64,000 bases of DNA from Pseudonocardia sp. T1-2H. Its GTDB lineage: Bacteria > Actinomycetota > Actinomycetes > Mycobacteriales > Pseudonocardiaceae. The stretch spans positions 62,001 to 126,000 of the forward strand of contig NZ_JBBPCL010000001.1 of NCBI RefSeq assembly GCF_038039215.1, in the 5' to 3' direction. The notes beneath the pieces were generated by a model. The model ran no database searches, had not been told where the DNA came from, and was given only the letters and a program-made list of their open reading frames with translations. Shown piece after piece: positions 1 to 8,255 of this stretch (its first letter is position 1; each line of letters begins with the position of its first letter). A program made the position numbers and the translations under genes.

Positions 1-909
1 GGTGGCGGGCGCCGCGCCCCAGCACATGACGCGCAGGGTCGACGCCCGGCGGGACGCGCCCGGCAGCCCGACGACCACCTGCCACTGGGCCGGGACCAGG
101 AACAGGTGGGTGACCCGCTCGCGCTCGACGGTGTCCAGGAGCGTCTCGGGGTCGAAGGCGCCGCTCGGCATGATCACCGTGGTCCCACCGACGGCGATCA
201 TCGGCGCGATCGAGCCGATGGCCGCGATGTGGAACATGGGCGAGGCGCACAGGTTGACGTCGTCCTCGCGGTAGAGCCGCCAGTACCGGACGATCGTGCC
301 GGTCTGTGCGCTCAGGTTCAGATGCGACAGCACCGCGCCCTTGGGCCGGCCGGTGGTCCCCGACGTGTACATGATCAGCGCCGGATCGCGCTCGTCGATC
401 ACGCGCTCCGGGAGCGGCGACGCGGGGCCGGCCACCAGTTCGTCGAAGGACAGGGCGCCGGCCCCGGCGGCCGCGGGGTCCGCGCCGGCCACCACGACGG
501 TCAGCGAGCCGCGGACCTGGGCGGCGAGCGGCGCCAGTTCCTGGTCGACGGCCAGGGCGACCGCCCCGCTGTCGGCGAGGATGTAGGCCACCTCGTCGGC
601 GCTGAGCCGGAAGTTCACCGGCACCGCGATCGCGCCGAGCAGGTTCGCGGCCAGCACCGTCTCCACGAACTCGGGCCGGTTGCCCATCAGCACCGCGACC
701 CGGTCGCCCTCGGCGACGCCGCTCCCGGCGAGCGCGCCGGCCAGGGTCCGGACCCGGCGGCGCAGCTCGGCCCAGCTCGTCGCCTCGCCGCGGAAGCTCA
801 GCGCGGTCTGCTCCGCCTTCTGGTGGGCATGCCGGTCGAGCTGGTCCAGCCAGTTGTGGCCGTTGCCGGGGAGCCGGATGGTGACGGGCGAGGGCTGTGT
901 GACGGTCAT
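1..909 (-). CDS. AMP-dependent acyl-CoA synthetase/ligase, C-terminus cut by window edge
   Basis: The first 303 codons of an adenylate-forming enzyme read leftward off the window start. The visible part begins MTVTQPSPVTIRLPG and holds the AMP-binding P-loop-like motif YTSGTTGRPKGAV near residue 180, followed by SHLNLSAQ and the substrate-pocket region around MFHIAAIG. Family members activate a carboxylic acid as acyl-AMP and transfer it to CoA in the cytoplasm; chain-length preference cannot be read from the sequence. It lies 147 bp downstream of a second ligase and a nitronate monooxygenase on the same strand, which suggests one lipid or carboxylate catabolic operon. The ATG at 907-909 is the natural start. 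The C-terminal lid domain is outside the window. Confidence 0.9.
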   Translation of the reverse strand, partial: MTVTQPSPVTIRLPGNGHNWLDQLDRHAHQKAEQTALSFRGEATSWAELRRRVRTLAGALAGSGVAEGDRVAVLMGNRPEFVETVLAANLLGAIAVPVNFRLSADEVAYILADSGAVALAVDQELAPLAAQVRGSLTVVVAGADPAAAGAGALSFDELVAGPASPLPERVIDERDPALIMYTSGTTGRPKGAVLSHLNLSAQTGTIVRYWRLYREDDVNLCASPMFHIAAIGSIAPMIAVGGTTVIMPSGAFDPETLLDTVERERVTHLFLVPAQWQVVVGLPGASRRASTLRVMCWGAAPAT

Positions 910-1056
910 CGTTCCCCTGTGCAGGACGCGGCCCGGCAGCGCTGGCTGCCGAGCCCTCTTCTTACGGGACAGCCTGAAGTGAATCGGGCGATCAGTAGTC
1001 GGCCTCGGTGTTGCGGACCACTCGAGCACCGAGTCTGCATGACGCGAACGTCCCGT

Positions 1057-2625
1057 TCAAGCAGTCGCATCAGGTGCGAGGGCCTTCCGCAGGGCCTTCT
1101 TGTCGATCTTGCCGACGGCCGTCGCCGGGAGCTGGTCCAGCACGTGGACGGCCTTGGGCGTCTGCACCGCGCCCTTGAGGTCGCGGACGTGCCGGACCAG
1201 CTCCTCGGGCGTGGCGGTGGCGCCGGGGCGCAACACGACCGCCGCGGTCACGGCCTCGCCCCACTTCTCGTCGACGATCCCGAACACCGCGGCCATCGCG
1301 ACGGCCGCATGGCTGCTCAGCGCGTCCTCGACCTCGCGCGGGAAGACGTTGAAACCGCCGCTGATGATCATGTCCTTGGTGCGGTCGACGATCGTCAGGT
1401 ACCCGCGCTCGTCCGCCCGGGCCACGTCGCCGGTGTGCAGCCGGCCGTGAGCGAAGGCCTCGGCGGTGAGGCCGGGCTTCTTCCAGTACTCCTCCATCAC
1501 GCCGGGCCCGCGCACGCAGATCTCGCCGGGCTCACCGGGCGGGACCTCGTTGCCGTCGCCGTCGAGCAGGGTGACGTCGACGGTGCTCACCGGGATCCCG
1601 CAGGAGCCCATGAGCGAGGGGTCGGCGTGGTCCCCGCGGCGCAGGACGCTGATCGGGTAGCACTCCGTCTGGCCGTAGAGCTGGCTGAACACCGGCCCGA
1701 TCCGCTCCATGCCCTCGACGAGCCGGCTCGGGGACATCGGGGACGCGCCGTAGAGCAGCAGCTCCAGCGAGGACAGGTCCGTGCGGTCCAGCTCGGGCCG
1801 GTCGAGCAGGGCGTAGACCATCGTCGGGACGAAGAGCGTCATCGAGATCCTCTCGCGCTCGATCGTCTCCAGCACCGCGTCCGGGGCGAACCCGTCGAGC
1901 AGGTGGACGGTGCCGCCGCGGGCGAGGACCGGCAGCACCTTGGTCCCCGCGACGTGCGTGATCGGCGCGACGGCCAGGTAGCGCGGGGCCTCGGGGATCT
2001 CGAAGTCCGCGAGGTTGGCGATCAGGCTGATGAACGACACCGCGGGGTGGCGGCGCATCACGCCCTTCGGCCGCCCGGTCGTCCCGCCGGTGTAGTTGAC
2101 CAGTGCGATGTCCTCCGGCCGGGCGAGGTCCCGGGCGGTCACCGCACCCGCGGCGGCGGCCTCGGCGAGCAGGTCCGGCCCGAAGTCCGACGGGCCGAGC
2201 CCGAGCACGGGGAGCCCGCCGGCGCCCTCGGCGAGCGCGGCGCCCCGCCCGGCGTGCCCGCGGGCGTCGACGATGCAGGCCGCCGCGTCCAGGTCCGCGA
2301 GCTGGTAGAGCTGGTCCTCGACCGAACCCATGGGGTGCAGCCAGGACGTCGCCATCCCGCTCGCCTGCACCGCCATCCCCGCGCACCAGGCCTCGGCGCT
2401 GTTGCCGGCGAGCAGTCCGACCCGCATGCCCCGAACCAGCCCGTGGGCGGCGAGGACGTGCTGAAACCGGCCGATCAGGTCCGCCGTGGCGGCATAGCTG
2501 AAGGACCCGGTGGCGCTCACGAACGCCGTCCGGTCCGGGTACCTCCGCAGCGTGCGGAGCACGAGCGAGCCCATGGTGGCGCCGCTGTGCAGTGCGGGCG
2601 TCGGTGTCACGGTCTCGGTGGTCAT
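1057..2625 (-). CDS. AMP-dependent acyl-CoA synthetase (FadD-like)
   Basis: A complete 522-residue class I adenylate-forming enzyme. Motifs in order are NYTGGTTGRPKGVM near residue 190 (ATP binding), LYGQTECYPIS near 330, the hinge DRTKDMIISGGFNV near 425 and the C-terminal catalytic lysine region VGKIDKKALRK near 510. The enzyme should convert a fatty or aromatic acid to its CoA thioester; the substrate is not predictable. It starts 36 bp after the nitronate monooxygenase gene and precedes another ligase, so the three probably form one leftward operon. The start MTTETVTPTP is the first in-frame ATG. Confidence 0.93.
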   Translation of the reverse strand: MTTETVTPTPALHSGATMGSLVLRTLRRYPDRTAFVSATGSFSYAATADLIGRFQHVLAAHGLVRGMRVGLLAGNSAEAWCAGMAVQASGMATSWLHPMGSVEDQLYQLADLDAAACIVDARGHAGRGAALAEGAGGLPVLGLGPSDFGPDLLAEAAAAGAVTARDLARPEDIALVNYTGGTTGRPKGVMRRHPAVSFISLIANLADFEIPEAPRYLAVAPITHVAGTKVLPVLARGGTVHLLDGFAPDAVLETIERERISMTLFVPTMVYALLDRPELDRTDLSSLELLLYGASPMSPSRLVEGMERIGPVFSQLYGQTECYPISVLRRGDHADPSLMGSCGIPVSTVDVTLLDGDGNEVPPGEPGEICVRGPGVMEEYWKKPGLTAEAFAHGRLHTGDVARADERGYLTIVDRTKDMIISGGFNVFPREVEDALSSHAAVAMAAVFGIVDEKWGEAVTAAVVLRPGATATPEELVRHVRDLKGAVQTPKAVHVLDQLPATAVGKIDKKALRKALAPDATA

Positions 2626-2661
2626 GGCCTGCTCCTCGTCGAGTCGGGCTGGTTCCGGGGT

Positions 2662-3609
2662 CTACAGCGCGGTCGCGCGGGCCTCGTCGTACTCGCGCAG
2701 GGTGCGGGCGACGAGCTCGGCCGCCGTCGGGATCTCCCGGACCGCGGAGACCGAGTGGCCGGCGCTCCACACGTCGACCCACCGCTTGGGGCCGAGGTCC
2801 GGGCTGCCGCCGCCGTAGAGCTGGGCCGCCTCGGCGGGGGACACGTGCTCGTCCAGGTTCGCGGGGTCCAGGCCCGCGGCGCGGATCGCCGGCGCCAGCA
2901 TGTTGGTGGGCAGGCCGGTGAACGCCTTCGTCAGGACGACGTCGTCGATGCCGCTGTCCACGAGCATCCGCTTGTAGTCCGTCGCGGCCATGGACTCCGC
3001 GGTCGCGATGAACGACGTGCCCATGTAGCCGAGGTCGCAGCCGAGCAGCCGCGCGGCGAGCAGCGCCCTGCCGTCGCCGATGCCGCCGGCGAGCACGAGC
3101 GGCCCGTCGAAGAACGCCCGGACGGCCCGCACGAACGCGAACGGGTTGAGCCAGCCGGTCTGCCCGCCCGCACCGGCCGTGAGCAGCACCAGACCGTCCG
3201 CGCCGGCCTCGACGGCGCGGTGTGCGTGCCGCAGGGTCGCGACGTCCGCCAGCACCAGGGTGCCGACCTCGTGCAGCGGCCCGACGACCTCGGCCGGCGA
3301 CCCGACGCTGGTGATCACGACCTCGGCCCGGTGCCGGACGAGGACCTCGAGGTCCCGGGGCATCCGGGGCTGGCGGATGATCAGGTTGGGGGCGTGCGGT
3401 GCCGTCGCGGGGGTGGCGGCGGCGCCGATCTCGTCGAGCCATTCGTCCAGCTCGGCGACGGTGCGCGCGTTGGCCGTCGGGAACGCGCCGACGACGCCGG
3501 CGGCACAGGCGGCCTTCACCAGGTCGGGACCGGAGACGCGCAGCATGGGCGCGGCGATGACCGGCAGGCGCAGCCGGTCGCCGAGGTGCGGGGGCAGCCG
3601 TCCGCTCAC
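2662..3609 (-). CDS. Nitronate monooxygenase / 2-nitropropane dioxygenase family flavoprotein
   Basis: A 315-residue FMN-dependent TIM-barrel protein. It opens with the family N-terminus RLRLPVIAAPMLRVSGPDLV and has the flavin-phosphate loop region LVLLTAGAGGQTG near residue 140 and LAGGIGDGRALLAARLLGCD near 190. Family members oxidise alkyl nitronates or act as related FMN oxidoreductases. In actinomycetes they often sit with fatty-acid activation genes, as here. It uses a GTG start at 3607-3609 with an AGAGG ribosome site, and is the promoter-proximal gene of the operon running to the window start. It is divergent from the SulP gene with 209 bp between them. Confidence 0.9.
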   Translation of the reverse strand: MSGRLPPHLGDRLRLPVIAAPMLRVSGPDLVKAACAAGVVGAFPTANARTVAELDEWLDEIGAAATPATAPHAPNLIIRQPRMPRDLEVLVRHRAEVVITSVGSPAEVVGPLHEVGTLVLADVATLRHAHRAVEAGADGLVLLTAGAGGQTGWLNPFAFVRAVRAFFDGPLVLAGGIGDGRALLAARLLGCDLGYMGTSFIATAESMAATDYKRMLVDSGIDDVVLTKAFTGLPTNMLAPAIRAAGLDPANLDEHVSPAEAAQLYGGGSPDLGPKRWVDVWSAGHSVSAVREIPTAAELVARTLREYDEARATAL

Positions 3610-3818
3610 TGGTGGCCTCTCGGAGGTTCGGCCGGGTCGCCGCGGAGGAGATCATGCGCCGCGGGCCGCGCGACGGTCAACGGTCCCGACGCCGCGTCCC
3701 GGGGTGTGACGCCCGCGGCGCGGGGCGGTTCAACTCTTCCGCACGGGTAGAGTTCGGGGCTGCGGCGCACCGGTGCGCGTGCGCCTCGCTCCTCACCCGA
3801 AAGTGGTGCCCCGCTCCG

Positions 3819-5276
3819 ATGTCCCTCCCTGCGCTCGTGCGGCGCCCCGCCTGGTTCGCACCCGTCGTCCTCCGGACGGAGGTCCTGTCCGGACTGGTCG
3901 TCGCGCTGGCGCTCATCCCCGAGGCGATCGCGTTCTCGATCATCGCCGGGGTGGACCCCCGGGTGGGGCTGTTCGCGTCGGTGACCATGGCCGTCACGAT
4001 CGCGTTCGTGGGCGGGCGGCCGGCGATGATCTCCGCGGCGACCGGCGCGGTCGCCCTGGTCGTGGCCCCGGTCGTGCGGGAGCACGGCGTGGAGTACCTC
4101 GTCGCGACGGTGCTGCTCGCGGGAGCGCTGCAGATCGTGCTGGCGCTGCTCGGTGCGGCGCGACTGATGCGCTTCCTGCCGCGCAGCGTGATGGTCGGGT
4201 TCGTCAACGCGTTGGCGGTCCTGATCTTCGTGGCGCAGCTTCCGCAGCTCTGGGACGTGCCCTGGCTCGTCTACCCGTTGCTACTCACCGGCCTCGCGAT
4301 CATGGTCCTGCTGCCGCGGCTGACGACCGTCGTCCCGGCGCCGCTGGTGGCGATCGTCGTGCTGACCGTGGTGACGGTGGCCGCGCACATCGCCGTGCCG
4401 ACAGTGGGGGACCAGGGCGCACTGCTGGACTCGGTCCCGCTGCCCGGCCTCCCGGACGTCCCGCTGACCTGGGAGACGCTGCGGATCATCGCGCCCTACG
4501 CGCTCGGCATGGCGCTCGTCGGGCTGCTGGAGTCCCTGATGACGGCGACGTTCGTGGACGAGATCACCGACAGCCGCTCGGACAAGCGCCGCGAGTCCTG
4601 GGGGCAGGGCGTCGCCAACATCGTCACCGGGTTCTTCGGCGGCATGGGCGGCTGCGCCATGATCGGCCAGACGATGATCAACGTCCGGTCCGGCGGCGCG
4701 CGCACCCGGCTCTCGACGTTGCTCGCCGGGGTGTTCCTGCTGGTCCTGTGCGTGCTGCTCGGCCCGGTGGTGGCGCAGATCCCGATGGCCGCGCTCGTCG
4801 GCGTCATGATCATGGTGTCCGTGGGGACGTTCGACTGGCACAGCCTGCGGACCCTGCGCCGGATGCCGCGCAGCGAGAGCGCGGTGATGCTGGTGACCGT
4901 CGTGGTCACGGTCGCCACCCACAACCTCGCCTACGGCGTCGTCGTCGGCGTGCTGACGGCCACCGTCCTGTTCGCCCGCCGGGTCGCCCAGCTCGTCGAG
5001 GTGACGAGCGAGCTCTCCGCCGACGGCGGCACCCGGACCTACCGGATCACCGGCCAGCTGTTCTTCGCCTCCAGCAACGACCTGGTGAGCCGGTTCGACT
5101 ACGCCGGCGACCCCCCGTCCGTCGTCGTGGACCTGACCGCGGCGCACGTCTGGGACGCCTCGACGGTGGCCGCGCTCGACGCCGTCCGCTCCCGGTACGC
5201 GGCGCGCGGCACCGAGGTGGCGATCGCCGGGGCGAACGAGAACAGCCGGACCCGCCTCGAGGCCGTCCCGCGCTGA
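3819..5276 (+). CDS. SulP family anion transporter with C-terminal STAS domain
   Basis: A 485-residue membrane protein. The open frame extends 69 codons upstream, but that part is arginine-rich and has no family resemblance. I therefore start at ATG 3819 (MSLPALVRRP), just before the first helices. About ten hydrophobic segments follow, including the conserved first helix ALALIPEAIAFSIIAGVDP and GGMGGCAMIGQTMINV near residue 280. The last ~90 residues form a STAS domain (RITGQLFFASSNDLV, then VVVDLTAAHVWDASTV). Family members carry sulfate, bicarbonate or other anions across the inner membrane; the substrate is unknown here. It stands alone, convergent with the phosphorylase gene 10 bp downstream. 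Confidence 0.92.
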   Translation: MSLPALVRRPAWFAPVVLRTEVLSGLVVALALIPEAIAFSIIAGVDPRVGLFASVTMAVTIAFVGGRPAMISAATGAVALVVAPVVREHGVEYLVATVLLAGALQIVLALLGAARLMRFLPRSVMVGFVNALAVLIFVAQLPQLWDVPWLVYPLLLTGLAIMVLLPRLTTVVPAPLVAIVVLTVVTVAAHIAVPTVGDQGALLDSVPLPGLPDVPLTWETLRIIAPYALGMALVGLLESLMTATFVDEITDSRSDKRRESWGQGVANIVTGFFGGMGGCAMIGQTMINVRSGGARTRLSTLLAGVFLLVLCVLLGPVVAQIPMAALVGVMIMVSVGTFDWHSLRTLRRMPRSESAVMLVTVVVTVATHNLAYGVVVGVLTATVLFARRVAQLVEVTSELSADGGTRTYRITGQLFFASSNDLVSRFDYAGDPPSVVVDLTAAHVWDASTVAALDAVRSRYAARGTEVAIAGANENSRTRLEAVPR

Positions 5277-5285
5277 CGCGCCTGT

Positions 5286-6059
5286 TCACAGCGCCAGCGC
5301 CGCCCGGGCGGCGAGCCGGAACAGGCCGTCCCGGGCGGCCCGCGCGGTCGTCCAGCCGCGGTGCTCCCAGGCCTCGCCGGCCAGTGAGTCGCCCGCCAGC
5401 AGCAGGTGGGCCAGCGAGATCCCGCGGTGCCGGGCCACCGCGATCAGCGCGGACGCCTCCATCTCGACCACCGCGCAGCCCTCCTCGCGGCGCCGGTCGA
5501 CGCGGCTGCGGGTCTCGCGGAAGATCGCGTCCGTGGTCCAGGTGCGGGCGGTCACGTACGGGACGCCCGCCTCGTCGAGGGTCTCCGCGAGCGTCGCGAC
5601 GCCCGCGGGGTCGGCGTCCACCACGCGCGCGGGCGGCAGGTAGTGGAGCGACGTGCCCTCGTCCCGCACCGCGCTGTCGACGACGACGGCGTGCCCGACC
5701 GTGAGCTCAGGGACCAGCGAGCCGCACCCGCCGACGGCCACGACCGCGCGCACCCCGAGCGCGATCAGCTCCTCGAGGAAGATCACCGACAGCGGCGCGC
5801 CGATGCCGGGCTGGATCACCGCCACCGGTCGTCCGTCGACCTCGATCTCGTACACCGGCCACGGGCCGAGCTCGGAGCGCAGGCGCAGGACCCGCCGCCC
5901 CTCCGCGCCGGCCGCGTCGACCACCTCCGGGAAGAAGCACAGGACCGCGGCCTCGGGCAGCGAGGCGCCCGGCTTCACCACCATCTCCGGGTTCAGCACG
6001 GCGGGCTGGGCGAGGTCGTCCTCGAGCAGGGGAAGGTCCACGGGATCAGGGTCGCGCAC
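5286..6059 (-). CDS. Nucleoside phosphorylase family protein (uridine/purine phosphorylase-like)
   Basis: A 257-residue protein with the nucleoside phosphorylase fold: GIGAPLSVIFLEELIALGV near residue 80 (phosphate binding), VVAVGGCGSL near 105 and the base/ribose-site signature EEGCAVVEMEASALIAVA near 195. It should cleave a nucleoside with phosphate to base plus ribose-1-phosphate; base preference is not decided. The open frame runs far upstream in GC-rich shadow sequence. I place the start at GTG 6057-6059, with a second GTG 18 bp further in as an alternative. No strong ribosome site precedes either. A 20-bp tandem duplication covers the start region. Confidence 0.85.
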   Translation of the reverse strand: MRDPDPVDLPLLEDDLAQPAVLNPEMVVKPGASLPEAAVLCFFPEVVDAAGAEGRRVLRLRSELGPWPVYEIEVDGRPVAVIQPGIGAPLSVIFLEELIALGVRAVVAVGGCGSLVPELTVGHAVVVDSAVRDEGTSLHYLPPARVVDADPAGVATLAETLDEAGVPYVTARTWTTDAIFRETRSRVDRRREEGCAVVEMEASALIAVARHRGISLAHLLLAGDSLAGEAWEHRGWTTARAARDGLFRLAARAALAL

Positions 6060-6092
6060 GTGGCCGAAGGGGCGCGCACGTGGCCGAAGGGG
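6053..6092. repeat. Perfect 20-bp tandem duplication
   Basis: The unit CGCGCACGTGGCCGAAGGGG occurs twice head to tail (6053-6072 and 6073-6092). It covers the presumed start of the leftward phosphorylase gene and part of the divergent promoter region. As 20 is not a multiple of three, the two copies cannot both be coding in one frame. Confidence 0.9.
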
Positions 6093-6221
6093 ACGGCGTC
6101 GCCCGGCTCGCCGCGTGACCTGGTGGTGCCGAGTCGTGCCAGGCTGGTGACGTCCACCCCGACGGAATGTTGTGCGTGCAACTACCGTTGGCCCGGGTAT
6201 CCGAGACGGAAGGGGAGTTCC

Positions 6222-6740
6222 ATGCCGCAGCCCGAGGGAGCCCAGCTCGAGGCGGTCCGCGCCCGGCGCGCCGACCTGCGCGAGAAGTACCTGCACGCGG
6301 TCGCCGACCGCCCGGCCACCACGGTCCGGGGCGTGCATCACCTGGCCCTGATCGCCAAGGACGTGGAGGAGACGATCCGGTTCTACCAGGACCTGCTCGG
6401 CTTCCCGCTCGTCGAGCTCGTCGAGAACCGGGACTACGCCGGCTCGTCGCACTTCTTCTTCGACATCGGCAACGGCAACCTGCTCGGCTTCTTCGACTTC
6501 CCCGGCCACGGGCACCCGGAGTTCCAGGAGACGATCGGGGCGGTGCAGCACCTGGCGCTGTCGACCTCGCCGGAGGAGTTCGAGGCGGCGCGGAAGCGGC
6601 TCGACGAGGCGGGCGTCGAGTACCTCGGCCCGGACCGCGGCGTGGACAACAGCCTCTACATCCGGGACCCCAACGGCGTCGGCCTGGAGTTCTACCGCGA
6701 GGAGCTGGGCAAGTTCGAGGGTGAGCCGCTGCTCGGCTGA
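6222..6740 (+). CDS. VOC (glyoxalase/dioxygenase-like) family protein
   Basis: A 172-residue protein with two paired beta-alpha-beta-beta-beta modules of the vicinal oxygen chelate superfamily. GVHHLALIAKDVEETIRFYQ starts module one near residue 37 and AVQHLALSTSPEEF starts module two near 108. Candidate metal ligands are the His residues of both HLAL motifs and the Glu of GVGLEFYRE near 158. Members include glyoxalase I, extradiol dioxygenases and antibiotic-binding proteins; the reaction is not predictable. A strong AAGGGGAG ribosome site lies six bases before ATG 6222. It is divergent from the phosphorylase gene. Confidence 0.92.
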   Translation: MPQPEGAQLEAVRARRADLREKYLHAVADRPATTVRGVHHLALIAKDVEETIRFYQDLLGFPLVELVENRDYAGSSHFFFDIGNGNLLGFFDFPGHGHPEFQETIGAVQHLALSTSPEEFEAARKRLDEAGVEYLGPDRGVDNSLYIRDPNGVGLEFYREELGKFEGEPLLG

Positions 6741-6755
6741 GCGTCGTCTCGCGCA

Positions 6756-6782
6756 GCGCGCCGCCGGTACCGGCGGGCGCGC
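6756..6782 (+). terminator. GC-rich hairpin after the VOC gene
   Basis: GCGCGCCGCCGG, a TA centre and a complementary CCGGCGGGCGCGC arm (one bulge) form a strong stem 16 bases after the stop of the VOC gene. No U tract follows, as is usual for actinobacterial terminators. Confidence 0.6.
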
Positions 6783-6898
6783 CCCGCGTACCACTGCGCA
6801 ACCTCCGCCTTCGTCGCGCGTCCTACGGGTGAGGGACCGGTACGTGGCTGCGTACCCTGGCCGACGACCGGCGGGGCGCGGGCCCGGACGCTGACAGG

Positions 6899-8161
6899 AT
6901 GGGTGCGCAGCAGATGAACGGTGACTTCCGGGGGCCGCAGGGCCGTGGTGGCATGCCGTCCGGACCGCCACCACGGCGCGGGCCCGGTCCCGGCTGGGGC
7001 TCACAGCCGCAGCGCGGCCGCCGTCCGCAGCCGCCCGCCGAGGGCCCGACCCGGCCCGTGCACGGACGCCCGCAGCAGGGTCGACCGGCGCAGGGCCGGC
7101 CGGCGCAGCAGCCGTCCAGGCCGACGGCGATGATGCCCCGGTCCGCCGCCGAGCCGCCGCCGTTCCGCCCGCCGTCGTCGGACCGGCCCGTCGCGCTGCC
7201 ACGGCCGCCGCGTCCGCCGAAGCGCCGCAACTGGCGCCGCCGGATCACCGTCGCGATCGCCCTGATCCTCATCGCGTTCATCGGGTTCGGCGTCTACCTG
7301 GACCAGAACCTGCAGCGCGTGGCGGCCCTGCCCGCGGACAGCGCCGCGACGTCGTCGGGCACGAACTGGCTGATCGTCGGCTCGGACAGCCGCGAAGGGC
7401 TCTCCGCCGAGGACGAGGAGAACCTCGCCACCGGCGACGCCGCGGGCCAGCGCACGGACACGATCATGTTGATCCACAGCGGCAGCTCGGGATCGGTGCT
7501 GGTCAGCCTGCCGCGGGACTCCTACGTGCCGATCGCCGGGCACGGCAGCAACAAGCTCAACTCCGCCTACGCGTTCGGCGGGCCGCAGCTGCTCATCAGC
7601 TCCGTCGAGGCGGCGACCGGGCTGCACATCGACCACTACGCCGAGATCGGGTTCGGCGGCTTCGTCGGCGCGGTCGACGCCGTCGGCGGCATCACGATGG
7701 ACATCCCCGAGGCCATCAAGGACCCGAAGGCGGGCCTGGACATCAAGGCGGGCACCCAGGAGCTCGACGGCGCGACGGCGCTGGGCTACGTCCGCACCAG
7801 GGCCACGGCGAGCTCGGACTTCGGCCGGGTCGCCCGGCAGCGCGCGCTGCTCTCGGCCCTGATCGCGAAGGCGACCAGCCCGAGCACCCTCGCCAACCCG
7901 TTCCGGCTGGTCCCGCTGGCCAACGCGATGACGGGCACGATCACCGTCGACGACGGCGACCACATCTGGAACCTGGCCTCGCTCGGCCTCGCGCTGCGCG
8001 GGGTGTCCGGCGGGGACGGGGTCGCGACGACGGTGCCCGTGGGCTCGACGCCGAACATCGGCGGCCAGTCCGTGGTCCGCTGGGACAAGACCCGCGCGAG
8101 CAGCCTCTTCGGAGCCCTGCAGAAGGACGTCAAGCCGCCGGAGACCGCCCAGGGCCCGTGA
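6899..8161 (+). CDS. LytR-CpsA-Psr (LCP) family cell-wall polymer ligase
   Basis: A 420-residue type II membrane protein. A cytoplasmic tail of about 110 residues is very rich in Pro, Arg, Gly and Gln. A single span (ITVAIALILIAFIGFGVYL) follows near 116-134. The extracellular LCP domain shows NWLIVGSDSREG, RTDTIMLIHSGSSGSVLVS, LPRDSYVPIAGHGSNKLNSA and the arginine-bearing ALGYVRTRATASSDFGR region. LCP enzymes transfer lipid-linked glycopolymers such as arabinogalactan onto peptidoglycan. The start is ATG 6899, with ATG 6914 as an alternative. The gene stands alone and converges on ku across two perfect palindromes. Confidence 0.93.
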   Translation: MGAQQMNGDFRGPQGRGGMPSGPPPRRGPGPGWGSQPQRGRRPQPPAEGPTRPVHGRPQQGRPAQGRPAQQPSRPTAMMPRSAAEPPPFRPPSSDRPVALPRPPRPPKRRNWRRRITVAIALILIAFIGFGVYLDQNLQRVAALPADSAATSSGTNWLIVGSDSREGLSAEDEENLATGDAAGQRTDTIMLIHSGSSGSVLVSLPRDSYVPIAGHGSNKLNSAYAFGGPQLLISSVEAATGLHIDHYAEIGFGGFVGAVDAVGGITMDIPEAIKDPKAGLDIKAGTQELDGATALGYVRTRATASSDFGRVARQRALLSALIAKATSPSTLANPFRLVPLANAMTGTITVDDGDHIWNLASLGLALRGVSGGDGVATTVPVGSTPNIGGQSVVRWDKTRASSLFGALQKDVKPPETAQGP

Positions 8162-8179
8162 CGCGCCGGCCCACCGAAC

Positions 8180-8241
8180 CGCGTTGTGGCTCCACAACGC
8201 GAAACCCTGGCCGTCCAGCCGCGTCATGGATCCATGACGCG
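8180..8241. repeat. Pair of 22-nt intergenic palindromes (copies 1 and 2 of a family)
   Basis: Copy 1 at 8180-8201 has arms CGCGTTGTGG and CCACAACGCG around a CT centre. Copy 2 at 8220-8241 has arms CGCGTCATGG and CCATGACGCG around AT and is a perfect palindrome. They are 18 bp apart between the convergent LCP and ku genes. Related copies occur near 46.0 kb and 55.0 kb. Bidirectional termination is one reasonable role. Confidence 0.85.
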
Positions 8242-8255
8242 AGAATGCGGGCTGC

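Noticed and set aside
106..3750. A 1214-codon open frame on the plus strand
   Set aside because: It is antisense to two acyl-CoA ligases and a nitronate monooxygenase, has low-complexity Arg/Gly/Val composition, and no family motif. Long antisense frames are expected at this GC content.
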